From: Odiellus spinosus
Lineage: Eukaryota; Arthropoda; Arachnida; Opiliones; Phalangiidae
Length of the DNA stretch: 64,000 nucleotides
Direction of reading: 5' to 3'
Assembly: GCA_963920705.1 (NCBI GenBank)
Contig: OY987237.1
Span: 15,220,601 to 15,284,600 of the forward strand
The stretch's first letter is position 1, and every line of letters starts with the position of its first letter. Positions 11,289 to 26,200 of the stretch are shown here, piece after piece. Under the pieces are notes generated by a model. The model was not told the DNA's origin. It did no database searches and saw only the letters and a list, made by a program, of their open reading frames with translations. Position numbers and translations under genes: made by a program.

Positions 11289-14200
11289 GTCAGTCAAAAA
11301 ACCAAAGATTAACACCTCTAATTGTTCTAAATTTTTTGGGAAAAAGTAATCCTATATTTCCTTTAAGGAATTGAAATTTATGGCTGGGTTCCTTAACCAT
11401 TTTTTGTTCTGATAGTCGCTGTTACAACACCACTCTTTGAACGGTGATGGTTCCCGAACGTCCGGACAGTCGTCAACGGGGCCACACAACGTGCACGGTG
11501 GAAGTCTTCTTCACGGGCACTTGCGCGCCACATCTTCCTCAGTGTCATCACCGTCCTCCGCTATGGTCAGCGGGACGAACGTTACCTCACAAATGTTACA
11601 TCACGCTCACCACCACGGACATCCGGGAACGACGGCCTTAACGCCGTGTCCTGGTAAGCGCTCTAAGAACCTTACCATTTTTCTTAGAACTCCCATAAGC
11701 CACGAACATCGGCGTTTAACGATTATGTAGTTGGAATTAATCATCAATGTATTACCTTGTCTATTGCAGGTTCGTTACCTCCCAGTCCAGCGGATAGTGG
11801 CGTATCCGACGTGGACAGTAGTAGCGGTCATTTGTCTAATGACGAAATTAAACCAAGGGTCCATTCTTCCTCCTCAACTTCCTCTACGTCATCTTTATCC
11901 AGCGCTGGTCATCACGCGGGTCAGTACATTTAAATTATATAATTCTAAGCCTAATTTTCTCGCGGTTTCAATTTAAAGGAAAGGTGGGTGATTTTAACTT
12001 TTTATTGTCGTCTGCTAGATCATGTCTATAATCAAATATAGCTAAGCCTAAATTTTCTATTCATTCAATAGAAGCTAAGCCTAACCTATTTTAAATTTAA
12101 AATTTAAAACATTTAAATTTCTTTAAAAACTAGATCCTAGCTTTGATAAGCCTCGTTAACCCTAATTTCCGGTTTTAATTAAGGAAAAGGTTTATAAGTG
12201 TATTGCTCGTTGAAAGTCATAGGCTTAGAATTTTGATAGACAGTTATATCTTCGTCTGCTACACGGATTTTGCTAAGCCTACTTTTCATTAGATGGCGCG
12301 CGATTAGTAGATATGTTTTAAATCCTCTAACGTAATTTTTAAAAGCACCGCGTCGAAATTTTGAGGTCTTTCGGTTACTGGGCCACACCACAGCCTGTTT
12401 TGTGTATTGAGATTCCTCTAGGATTGACGCTTAACAAAATTTCTCTTGGCATATCCGGCCTCAAAAAAAATTTCGCTTTCTAGCCGTAAAATTTGCCTTT
12501 ATTTCACCTCGAACAGAGAAAAACTAGAAACGCTCTCTGTAATTTAGTTTAGATAAAAAAAAAACTAAAAAATATGGGGTGCATTTCCTGAGATAATTTT
12601 CCAAAAAAAATGTTGGCCTCTCGTAACATCAAGGCTCAGGTTGGGCAATTTATATGGATTCAGTTTTTTATCTTAGATTAGGGCTAAAATTCTATTGAAT
12701 AAACCAGTTTTCTATTCAAGTTTTGATTAATTTTAAGACTGTAAATGTATATACAAAGTTTTCAGGGCGGATATGAACTTTTTTTCTAATTGATTATGTG
12801 ATATTATTCGTAATATCAGAAGCCGATGAAACCCTCCTTTGAAGTCTATTACTCCTGGGTCTTGTCTACCCCTCTCTGTATGGGTTAGTTTCAAAAAGCG
12901 CGATTCGTACGCCTCCTAACGGTAGATATTTTCGGAGCGGGAGTTCGTCGAGCGAATATCTCTAGTAGCCTCGGAGTTCGTCAACCAAACGTCGTCGTTT
13001 GTGGAGAGAGAGAATTTCCAATTTTCCGTAGACAGGGGGGGGATGAAGTAGGACCCCTCCGATCTCGTAAAATTGTGAATTTTACCCATACAGAGAGGAG
13101 CGCTATATCGAACATTAGAGTAGTAGACTTCAAAGGAGGGTTTCATCTACTTCTGGTAATATGTCGACAATTTGAATTCCATTCATTTCAAATATATATA
13201 TTTATTTGTGGGTGTGTAGAATTTTATTTTTAATAGCAAGTGTTGTTTGTTATGATAGTCGATATCCTTAACACCGAAAAAAAATACCAAAACGGAAGTC
13301 TGGTAAAAGTGTTATGCAAATTTTTCTTATTCGCTAGGTCCGTCGAGCGAGTAAATTAATATTAATAGCTCATAATAATTTTTGTTTAGAGATAGACATA
13401 GTTGTTAATTAGAATGAACAGGAAATACGGTGTCAAATTACTGAGAAAATGATGCGAATTTCTTCTCCTTATAATGAATTTATAAGAAAATTGCCTAAAT
13501 AATAATATTTACAACGAAAAATATTGAAAATATCCAATGTTATCTTTCTACTTAAAGGGATATTGCAACCTATTAAACGGATTTTTTTATCGATTACTTA
13601 TCGTTTAAATAGGCCTAATCCACTAGTGAAAAAGTTTACAAAACAAATATTAAACTAGAAATAAATTTAAAACTTACCCGGAAAATAGGCTTAACGGGAT
13701 TCGTGGAGATCAGCTGAATTGCCTCCGTGTAAGGTTTAAGGACCAATGAGCGAAGGCCCGTCTTTCACGCGAGATCTACACGCGTTTGATTGGTCGCTAG
13801 ATCTTATGCGCGAGGAAATCAGAATCTCCATGAATCACGCTAAGCCTATTTTTCGGGTAAGTTTTAAATTTATTTCTAAATTTGTTTTGTAATCTTTTTA
13901 TTGGTACCATATAAATAAATTAGACCCCCCGCTCACAATAAAACCCAATTAAATTAATACTAAATAAAAGTGGGGAAAATTTTTTAATCCTAACCCCCAA
14001 CAAGTATATTAACTCGAGGAACCAAACAAGTGTGTAGGCGTTGTACATTAGTGTCATGTACTTGAAAAAAAAAAAATATTTCCATTTCACCCACATCACA
14101 TAATGATCATCATCATATTCATCATATTTTTTATGGCCTCCAAAAAATATATGATATCTTAAACAGTATAGAAAAATTGTCGAGATTATACACACGAAAA

Positions 14201-17200
14201 AAAAGCAGGAAATGACGGAAAAAGAATTTCGCTGTATTAAAAAAAAAAATCATTTTTTTTTCCTTTTTGTCATAAAAATTGAAGGTTATGTAGTTGTACC
14301 AGTAAAAGCAGTAAGCCAGGCAGGTTTTGTGTTTAAAAAAAATAATAATTCTTACCCACCCATTGTTTTCCCCCTATTTCCCCTATATTTTAGAGTTTTC
14401 ATATCGTACGAATAATTTTTCATCCTATCCTACTGCTAAAATAACCATAAGATTTCGTACACGACTTGGATAAGTCAGGGAACTTGAAAATTTACCTTAA
14501 ACGTCAGGGAAAAGTCACTGAATTTGAAAATATACCTTAAAGGTCAGGGAAAAGTCGCTGAATTTGAAAATTGACCCTAAAGGTCAGGGAAAAGTGAGGG
14601 AATATGAAAATTCACCTTAAAGGTCTGGGAAAAGTCACTGAATTTGAATATTGACCCTAAAGGTAAGGGAAAAGTGAGGGAATATGAAAATTCACCTTAA
14701 AGGTCTGGGAAAAGTCACTGAATTTGAATATTGACCCTAAAGGTCAGGGAAAAGTGAGGGAATTTGAAAATTGACCCTAAAGGTAAGGGAAAAGTCGGGA
14801 AGTTGGAAATTGACCTAAACTTCAGGGAAAGGTCAGGGAATTTGAAAATGGACCCTAAAGGTCAGGGGAAAGTCAGGGAATTTAAAAATTGGCCCCAAAC
14901 GTCAGGGAATTTGAAAATTGACCCCAAATATCAGGGAAAAGTCACGGAATTTGCCAAGAGCTAACTCGTAACAACAAATTTACGAAAAAATATTCAAATT
15001 GGTCGGGGAAATTATTTTGAAATAGTCAGGGAAAATCTGTAAAAGTCCGGGAAATTAACTTCCAAATTTTTTTTACAAACCGTGTTAAATTATTTAAATT
15101 AATGAAACTAATACTTCATGGTTTAAACATCAAATATCATAAAATATGTTAAGTCTTTCGAGTTCACACGATTGGTTGAAAAGCAGTATTTTGAACTTGG
15201 AAATACACCTGAAATAAATCAACATTAATTAATAAATTTAATATATATATATATGATATTGTGAAATAAGTATTTTTGAAATCTACTGCAAATTAGGATT
15301 GAATCAAAATTTAACTTAGAAACACAAAAACCTATCCTAGAGGTCTGATATAAAAATATTTGTAGCCTCTAGAAACAAGTTAACTCTCTTTGTTTCCAAT
15401 TCTAGTTCACAGCGCTTTCAAACCGAGTTTATCTCTATATCACGTAAACCAGATCATATAGATAAAAAGTATCATAATTTTCTACGTACTACAAAGTTAA
15501 GATGACATTCACTGTATTTAAAGTCAATTTGGGTGTGCAGCACCTATAAACCTACCCTACCTATTATAACTAAGACGAAATAGCTAAGAAATTAAAGATA
15601 AGCCTTGGTTTCTGTACACTGTCAACATTAATTGATAATTTTAATATTTGTTGAATTGGGGGTCACCTACAAAGGTTTCTGTGTTTTTTAAACAACTTGC
15701 AGTTTTAATAGTGATGACACTCATTTGGAATTGATAACCTAGAAAAATTAGATTTTTGATGTAATATATGTCGTCTATCTTCGTATTGTCGTCTGCTTGA
15801 CGGGGAGACTTAAACAATTTGTCATTTTTGCTCGTTTGTGACCCTTTTTTTTTGATAATTTCGAAATTTATCGCGTAATTTGATTGCTCAATTGTAACTA
15901 CCTTGTTATGACGATGGTGAAATTAGGTGTCATTATGTTTTTTTTTTATCAAGAATGATTTAATTCCTAAAATGAATTAAAATTTAGGTTAATTTTTATA
16001 GGTGTTGAAAATTAACGTATTTGATAGCCCCATTTAATAGTCCTAAGTACTATAGTGTTTTAAAATATTAGATTCCGGTCACAATTAGTGTCAAGTTAGT
16101 GAGACGATCTTATTAAGATTCTTTTAATCGTTTTTTGACAAAAAAAATAAGGATGTAAAGCAGACGACATTGAAGGAAGCTATTTTCTCTTATTTTGAAA
16201 ACTAATAATCGCTTAGTCTGAAGATGTACGCGACTTCTGAATTACATTTAGAGTGGGGCTGGATATAAACGCGAATAAAAAAAAATAAATAAAAATGGTG
16301 CCGTAAGTCCGTAACCCGTAATTTATCGCCGCCCCTTTAATAGTCTTTCCAGAAATGACTATGGATTGCGTTGCACACGCTTGATGTGCTCATTCTACCC
16401 CCTTTCCTACTTCCCTTTCTCTCTTTATTCCCCCTTAAATTCCCCCTGCTGTTTTTGGGCCGTCGCTTTTAGAGAAATTTGGCCGTGAGATTGTTTCCGG
16501 CGTCGTCCACGTCGGGGCGCCACCGGTATCGGGTTCATTGGCAGCGGAAGGAGGCCAAGGACAAAGCTGACGGTTGGCATGGTAACGCCAGGCGCCCGTC
16601 AGAGGGAGCTATCGAAATAGACCGCGATATTAAAGCGGCTCTCTCTCTCGCCCTGTACTCCAACTCACTTTCAAATTTCTGTACTTAAAAGCTATAACTA
16701 TCCATCTTTCTCGTAAGCTTTGTATCAAAGAGATAATGGGCAGATTCTGAAATGATTCGCGATGAATTATGGGATTGATTTTCGCTGTTGAGTTAAAGGG
16801 AAAATATTGCCGCTGATGGGATGAGAAAAGGGGGAAAGGTGCCGCCCCTTTTTAAAATGGCAACCAATCAAACGACTACTTTGTCTCTCATCCGCGAAAA
16901 TGTCTTACGTAGTGTCTTTATAGATTATAATTTGGCACTCGATTCTAAAAAGAAACTTACCAAAGTTTCTAAAATTAACTACCATTGTACTACGTATCTC
17001 AAACTAAATCTAATTGGCTCTCAATTTTATACTAGCTAATAATTTACGTATTTAATGTCAAAGATTAGGCTTAGAAAAGACGGATTAATTTATTTATAAA
17101 ACTTTTGGTTTTAAGCATTAACGTTTCAGTATCTATGACTTAAGTAACGCGCTAATACTTAGTTTCTGTCAGTACTCAAATCTAATTTGACAAAATCCCA

Positions 17201-20200
17201 CCAATCCGAATTGATTTCTAAAGTAGAAAGCCAAGGCTTAGCGATCTCAGTCACGTTTTACTCGCGTAACAAAGGTTAAATTGATTGTGTTTCTATCATA
17301 GAACACTGAACAGAGATTGCTTATATTTTGAGTTCAATTTAGGCTTAGCATCGAGGCGTGAATCGATAGCGACCGTGACAGCCTTTAGCGTAATAAAGCT
17401 AGAGAGTCAGAAGAAGAAGGGTGGGCCAAAACCATTTTATTTTTCCGCGACTCATTTGTTATTAATTCCGGAACTGTTCTTTTCCGGAAGCTGAAATCTT
17501 TGCCAAGAAAAAGTTCTGTAGAAAGTGAGGGGCGAATCTATTCTAACGGGGGAGTCAAAGAGGTTTTTTTTTTTTTCTTCTCTTTGGGTTGGGTGGGGCG
17601 AGAATCGTAAAAGTGTGCCTCTTTGGTAAAAGGAAAAATTGGAAAAAAAATCCAACAGCTCCGGAAGCGAATCTAGTTTGAAAGAGAAAGTTTACAAGCG
17701 CCCCTCAGCGGGATTTCCAAGATTCGTAATACTGACAATATTATATGATATAAAATGAGGGGTGAGATTTCAAATTTCTCGATGGGGTGCTTTATTTATG
17801 GTAGGGTATTTATTAATAAGATTTGTATCTCAGCATAAAATTATTTTAAATTAAAATAAATTTACAATTAGGATTAATTTCAAATTATTTAATGTTATAT
17901 TAGGACTATTAATATATAATTATATAATATAATTGATATTTTTAATTGCTTTAATTTTAGTTTTAAAACAAACGAAGTTTTTTTCATTATTAATATTTGT
18001 GGAAATACTGAGGAAAAAACTAACTTGAAGGGTGATTTTTTGTAATGATAAGTCTATGGGCGCCTGTAGAAATGTTGTTCGTGTATAGCATCAAAGTACC
18101 AGGAAAAGCAAACATACAGGATGAATGTATTTAAAAATTAAAAAATTAATTTTTTCGCCTTCAAAATAGTTAAAAAAATAATTTTAATTACTAAAAAAAT
18201 ATAATTATTTTAATGAGAATTGAAGAAATATATTTTAAATATTTGAGGAATATTAAAACTAATATCTGAAATATATTGAAATAGGAAAATTACGATAATT
18301 AAAGCAATTTAATATAAATTAAAAATCGCGACCGTCTAGGCAAAGTTTTGAAATGACGCGACCCTCTCAAAAATGCTGTTTCTTGTTTTTTTTTTTTTTT
18401 TTTTGTTTTATTATTTGAGAAACAGCATCGCAAAAACAAAAGTTAAGGCTAGACGCAGTCGAAACGCGTACAGAAAATAAAAGTACTAGGTCTGATTCTA
18501 CCTACTGTATTTTTTTTACAAGTCGTTAAAGTTATATCCTGTACGCCCCTTGTTTCTCTCGAGTCGTTTTTTCCCCGTACCCACATTGCGGAGCTTTAAA
18601 AAAAAAATTGTTTCATGGCCATTTCCTATTGGGCTAAACGCGGCCCGCTCGATGACGTCAAGGCCAAAAGTTCCCGTTGCCATGGTAGCAGAACATTCAG
18701 CTAGAAAATAGCAGAACACACTCGAGCAGGTACAATTCTTCGCCCGACGTTCTAAAAGGTACAGAGCTTAAACAACAAACTAGTTATGCCTTTCACTAGC
18801 TGTCAATTATCACCTCCAGTTGACAACGCGTACGAAGCTAGGTTACTCTTTATATCTATTATTTAAAAAGGTAGACTACCTTTGCGAGTGATGCTATCTC
18901 AAGGCGAAACAAAATGGGACTGAAAATTTATTACACGAGAAAGTTATTTTTATAGCCTCACTAATGATCGTAGTTAATTTTATTTGTGTTCGAATTAACA
19001 CTAATTCGGTATGCGTTTACTATTTATACACACTTCGAAACTTTAAGGTATACTCTATTGAGAATTAACATTGATATTACATATTTTTAAAATGTCTTTG
19101 TTTCAAACTTTAAGAAATTAGTTTATATATTTTAATACTTCATTTTATATAATTAGATTAATTACAGTTAGATATAAGCTTAATTTTAATTAATTTTATA
19201 TTAAAAATGTTTTAAAATGATAAAACCGAGGGGTCAGACACTCTTGAATTCGCTGTACACCTGAGTTCAGCTTTGACAGTGCATTGAGTTAGAACTCTTA
19301 TGAACTCTTAAGTTCAGCTTTGATAGTGCAAAGAGTTCAAAACTTTTGTACACCTGAGTTCGCGAGTGTCTGCCCCCTCGGATAATAAAACACATCTTAA
19401 ATGACTCGCTTAAAGTTCTTAATAGAAGTCCTCAATTTTCTTTGAGTATAAAAACAACTAAGACACTTGTTACAATGTATGTCACGGTTAAACCTTTATC
19501 GTTTGCAGTCTCGCAAGTCGCAACAGCTAAAAAGAAATTCGGTTTAAATCAAAACCGCTCTAACTCACCATAACTTTCATAGAGAAATCTCTCTAATCTC
19601 TAAATTAGTTGAAACGCTGTGAATTTTAGACTCGTCGTCTGATCCCCTCTAATAGCCTATCGCTCGCGCGCTCTCAGTTTGTCCTGACCTTGGGGACGTG
19701 GGGGAAAGTCACGGTGTCGTTGAACCACTGACTGAGTGGCATTGAAAGATTCATTTCCCCGCTTCCGTCCCCTAATTTTCTGCCTCTCTTTGGCGCGCTA
19801 GAGGTTTTAAACCCCCATTTTTAGCCCCCCGCGCGCGTCATTTTCGCCTCTAACCTTCTGCGGGGCTTTATTTTTCTATCGCTTCCTGTAGACGATTGCG
19901 CTTGCGCGGTTGGAAATAGAATTCGTCGGAGGCGTAATACAGACATTTTATCTAGAAATAAGAAATATAAATAATGAAACGCAGAAAATATTAACTGATA
20001 TTTCAAATTCGTTACTTATTTTTCGGGTTACTAATTACATTCTGGGAGAAGTCTTGACACACTAACGCGTTATGAAATGTTTTCTTTAGATTAGTTAGAA
20101 TACGCTAGCAATTGCGCCAAGGTTAAAACATAATATCTCGTTACAAAATAACTAGCGCCGACTTCCTAGTCTCGATAAAAACTTTTGTGACGTACGTTAT

Positions 20201-23200
20201 TATAAAACGCGTCGCTTATCAGTTTGTTTGAAACGCCAAAGTATATGGGGCTTTAATCCGGGAAGTAACCCGATAATCAGAAGTGGTAGGATCTGGTTTG
20301 TATTACTACTAGCATACATATGACTGTAAGATGACAAACTGATAATTTTGAAAATGACGTTTTTTAAAGAATAGGTCAAATTAAATGAAAATGGGGTCAT
20401 AAATCAGGAAAAATTAGCAATTTTTAGAATGACTGAATACAAATATATCACTGAAATCGGTTTTACAAACGTTGTATTTACCATGAAAAATTTAAAATGG
20501 TGCCGAAACCCGGGATTTTTTTTTTTTATTATTACAGTAAATTATATTATTCATGAAAATTTTTATCATTACGTATAGTTTTCTTTCAATTAAGTATAAT
20601 TAATTAATTACCCGTTAAAATTCAACGGATACGGGACTTAATCAGTTGCTAAGGGCTTTTATTTTTTTTTTTATTTCTCATTGTTCTAAGGTTCTGGCAC
20701 CCACAGCGTCTATTATAAGACCTCGGTAAATTCTTGGGGTTGCGTCACAAATTTTTCTCAATAGAGAGGGGCGCGAAATTCGTAGACAACAATAACTACT
20801 CTGCAGGCAGTTGGATAATGTATATCTAATTAGAATAAACCACTCCTTGGTACGGTCTTGTATTTATTACTCCATATTTATTCCCACTACTCACCTCGAT
20901 GGTTAAATAATACTTAACATTTCATAATCGTTTTTCAAAACATGATCAATATTATAAACGTGGGTTCGGTTTCACCAAAATATTTTGTTGATCCGTAAAA
21001 TACTGGGTGGAGTTAAGTTATTTTATAAACTAGTCAATCCTAGTTTACTGTACGTTCGAAGTTAATATTAGGTCTAACTATCATCTCTGCTGAAAGTTCA
21101 GTTTAGAATAATCTATTAGTTCGTCCCAATAAGAGTTTACAGCGTTTGTAATGATTAAACTTCGGTCTAAATCTTACTGTAAATTGTTTTGAATTCTTAC
21201 ACCCCCCTCAGGCACTGAAAATAATTTCACTCTCTGAGACGTAGCTAAGCCTAAAACTTTTTTCGTCTCCTATCTTTACCCCCTCCCCATTTATGGGGTA
21301 TTATTGCCATGTTTATGCTTTTCTTTACTACCCGGGCTAAAAAGAGAAACTATGAGGTTACATTTTCCCAGATAATTTTCCCAAAATTCCTCACGAAGGA
21401 GAGGGACCCTCACTGGCGGTGAGTCGACCAGGGAGGGTTTCTAAGGGGCGTTGGAAAATAACGAGACTAGGCCTCGTTTTTGCCTTAGTTCCTACTGCCC
21501 TATTTTGGTAGTTTTCGCAGGGTGCCCATCTGTTTTTATAGGGGGGTTTAGCATCTCCTTCTTTCCCGGGGAATGTTACCCCTAAAAAGGAAATGGGAGA
21601 GATAAAACTTGGTATTTTTAGTGCACCGTAAGTTCTATTTTGAATCAAGTGTAGCTTCAACTGTTTTCTCGGAATCCGATTACGTTACCGTAATACTATA
21701 GACGGTTGAGGGGTTAAAAGAAAGGGCTTATTTTGTAGTGAAATTTGAATGTTTCTTAGATTGAAATCTATTTTAATATTTAAGGCTAATTTCAATTTTA
21801 CTGAAATACAACTGATGGAGAATGTATATAATGTAATTTATATTAAAATAGTTATTTTGATTTCTGGAAATATCAGGGAAATTTCATTAAGGGTTTTTAA
21901 AATGTTGTACGAACCCTGTTAGAGTAATTCGTTTTTATCTTGGTTTTATTTTGCACCCCCACTTTTTATTCATATTTAACCCCGTGTTATTCATTAGGGT
22001 GAAAAAGTATTTAGTTTGACCCTTTATGGCTGGCAGGATGGTTGATGGTTTAACCTAATATTTAAAAGGTTTTCTCTTTGGCGCTCGAATGGTGTGTATT
22101 GTAGATCGAAACTGGTAGAGACTTCTCGTGGCGGAGAAGTAAATTATTTTCAAGGCCAAAGGGCTCTTTGTTCCGGCAGCGAACGTTGACTTTCTCTAAA
22201 AAATCCGACCCACCACCACCATTTTCTTCTTTTTTCTCTCTTTCCGCCCGCTCGCCTCCCTTTTTCCTTTTCCCCCTCATTCCGCTTTTTATACGCGCGC
22301 TTAATATATTTTTCGTTGATAGGGGCGTAGTATAAAGTTTCCGATGTTGGCAAATGATTAATTACCGTCCGGGAATTTTTTCTTCTTAAAGAGAAAAAAG
22401 ACTGAAGTTTTCATCACGTATTTTACCTAAGCAACTTTAAGAGCCGAGTCCTAAATTAGGCTTAAACTGTGGCCTACATTGTAGATATACTACGTAATCC
22501 AATTATAGAACTGCTAGTAAATTTACCAATTATTAAAAATGAATACAATTAGGCTTAACATTTTCTTACTAAAGAATAAAATTAGGCTTAACAATTTCGT
22601 ACTAAAGAATAAAATTAGGCTTAACGATTTCCACCAAATTTAGGCCTTAAAATTTTTGACCCTAGAATACAATTAGGCTTAACTACAGATAATAAGATTC
22701 GAATCAACTTTAATTTAACACTCCATCTTTAATACATATTCAAAAGCATTCTCTAGAGTTTTGAATTTCAACTCGTTAATTATTCTGGACTAGATATAAA
22801 TCGCGAAACACATTTTAGTAAATAACATCAAATAGCTTTGAAGTTAACCTTTTGAACTTTTGGAATAATGTATGCCTGTTTGAAAGCGCGACTAAACCGA
22901 AGATCAAATTTGGAATTAATCTAGATATTCTAATTACGCGTATCCTTAGGGAAAAGTAGATCCTGTAGGACATTATTCGCCGTACACTTTCTCTTTTGTA
23001 GGTATCGGTGTCGACATAAATTAAAACGCGTTTCGGAAGTCTGACGATTTATTACAGTCCCGCGGTGACTATTAAATTTATGAACAGCCCTCTTTTAAAG
23101 AGATTTTTTTCTGTCCTTGAACCTCAACTAAAATTGAAGGAAAAAAAAATCAAGTGGTGCCAGTTTTTCCTCCTCCGAATCTCCGCCCATATTTTCAACC

Positions 23201-26200
23201 ACGGCGGTGGATAAAAAAAAAATTAAGTCCAAAACTTTCCCTAAAATTTCGATCGCCTCTTTGATCAAAAAAAAATTATTATCCCCATCTTTCTCCCCCT
23301 TGGCATTCATTTCCTTCCTCTAGCGTTCTTTTACTCTATCTCTTTTGAGTGTGTGGCTAGGCCACTAGGACACCCCTTCTCCAAATTAGCCCCCCTCTAC
23401 CAGTTTCGCGTGGTTAAACTTACAAAGCGTTTTATAGTTTAGGGGTGCTAGGGTTCGACGCCAAAAATCAAATACATTTTTCATATCGATTATCAATTTT
23501 TTTCGTGACTTTCAAATTACAACCATTCACTTTAAATTATTTTTTAAAATATACAGTTTAAATTATGAGTGTCCTGGGTTTCGGCACCACTTCTATAAGA
23601 CTCAACCAATTTAGTTATTTTAAAAGTAAATTTGAATCTGTGTTTATGGTAGCACTAACTAATAATGTACTTTGTAGAAATATTTATGTTTATACGCCTA
23701 TATATCTATAATTTGACCTAATTTTTAATTTATCTAACCTAACTAATTCTTAATATAAACCTGATATATTACATTAAGAGTTTAGGACACTAGTCATTTG
23801 AAAATAAATATGGAACACCCGTGGGAAATTCGTCTGTTTCCTTTGGCGGAACTGACTCATAGCGTATGTCAAATTAAAATAATCGAAAATTAATCGACAG
23901 GTTTTTAATATCTTCAAAAACCATAATAAGTATTACATATCTAGTGCATACCTTTTTTTTTTTTTAATATATATCTGTTTCCAAAATTTACATAGTTTCT
24001 AAAGTAAACTGATACGCGGTATGAATTCTATTCAAAGAATTATGACATCGTTTTTAATAAGTGTCCTGTCGCAAAAAAAGGAAATGGGATTTTTTTGTCT
24101 GGGGGTGGCGATGTGGTGGTATTATAAAGCGATGATAAAAACACTGGAGAAATCGTTTTAGGGGGAAATGAAGAGGATGGTAGTTGATATTTTGAAGTTG
24201 TTATCGTAGACCAATTTTTTCCCTAAAATTATCTAAAAATTCCTCCTTCGGTGTTTTCAAACATTAAACAATTTCATTTTGATTCTCTTATCGGTCTATG
24301 CTTGGCATTGAAAGTGTACGGCATTGAACCGGGCCCGGGTATTTTTTTCTCCGTCACGCATGCGCGTTTTTCGATAGAGGAGGAAGCGAAGAGGGCTCCC
24401 ATTTTTACCGAATACGAAGGGGGGGCTAGAAATAAGCTGGCACAGCGCCACCTGCGCACCTGGCTGCATTGATTGCGGCTTTTTTTTTTTTTTATTATTC
24501 GTCTCCCCCTCCCTACTCGTTTCTCCGGAGCTTATTTTTCCCGAATTCCGTTTTCCCCGCTCTTTCCCTCCCGACTCCCGTCTCTGTGTCAGTAAACTTT
24601 TCAAGGCTAAATCCCGCTACACGAACGAACGAGAGAGAATAGAGAGCGAGTCGACTCCCGATTGGTTATCCCCTTTTTCCAGAGGCAGCGTCAGTTACCA
24701 ACTTTCACCCCCCCTTACCCTCTTACCAGTAAAGACCAGAGTTTCGGTGTCTCTCTTTTCAAGAGTCTCCGGCTATATTGGTTTCCCGTAGCCAAGCGCG
24801 TCTGCGGCTTAGCCTCCAGCGAATCTCGCAACCGCCATGATGTAACGTTTACCATGCGTCTGCTATAAAGAAGACAAAAAGAGTCTAAAGGCGTATCTCT
24901 TCCCCCCTCCCAAGAGTTAAATTTAGCACGCGTCGGTACGCGACGCGATTACTTTCAAGTTTTTTTTTCATTGACGCTCTTTTCAAATCGTAAACAATAT
25001 TATTTACTTCATACCGCACGGAAGTAATTACAAAACGGGGAATGTAAATAAACTTGAATACGTATTTTTCACTTAATTGGTGAGAAAATTCCACCCCTCT
25101 AAGCTTTCTCTTAATTACAGGGTTACCAGAAACTGAATTACTAGTTTGGGAACACATTACTGAAAACTATTTATTTCCAGCCCCCACTAGCAGACGATTT
25201 AATAGGTTTACAAATTAAATAAGAAAGCGGACGACTTTAGAGATCTTGCCTAGCTTGATTAGACCCCATTTCTCTTAATGACAGTACGTTTAATTATGAT
25301 TATGGATAAAAGAAGTCCTTTTAGGGCAAATAATTTTAAATATCACCCGTAAAGGTTATTAAAGAATCGTTAAAATTTAATTTACCTGAGCAACAAAAAA
25401 AAGTAAGTTTACGAAAAATGTGGTTTATCAGGGTTAAGACTCGTAATATTAAGACCAAGTAATGGCAACTTAATGCCTTTAATAATAAAAAGGAATACGT
25501 AGAAATAACAAGAGGTGCCGTATTACCCTAGTTATTGAAGGAAACCAGATCAACCTGTTCTCGGTATTTTTTATTGTTCCGTAAGCCTTAATAATAATTT
25601 TCTTTTCAAAAACTTCTGCTTATAAGTTCCCTTCAGCTATAATTTAATGATCAAGTATTTTGTTCAAGGTCTCCATTATCTTTTCAGGCGCTTTGGTGTA
25701 CTTTTTTGTTCACTGGTTTGTGGGGTAGGACCTCCACTCATTTTCCCTAGGTTACTCTAAGGAACTAAAAGATTCCCTTCTCTGTCTGGAGTCTTATTAT
25801 TTTTAGGCTTAGCGTGAAGTTGACTAATCAATACGCGACAGATTCGAATTAACATTTTATTTAAACACCAAATAATGTTGACAATTGAACCAATTTAATT
25901 GGCATTTATTTAGCCCGCTTAATTTTACTACTTGTTAAGTAAAATTAGATTAATTTACCAACGTTGGTTGAATTCAGGTTGTTAAGAATTCACTTGTTTA
26001 ATTCAAAGCATTAGGCCTAAATCAGGGTTAAATTATTAGTCTTAATTGGTCCAAGATACGTGATTTTATGTTACTAATTTATTTCATTACACCTTTATTA
26101 TTTTAAGGGCGTTTTTACCCCAGGCAGACACGCGTCGTTGTCACGTAGATGGCGACGTTAGTTGGAGACGCGAACGTGCGTCCCTGTTAAACGGGAAAGG

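Noticed and set aside
24251-24604. Overlapping open frames on both strands near 24.3-24.6 kb
   Set aside because: Caused by a CG-richer patch with few stop codons. No domain or splice evidence.
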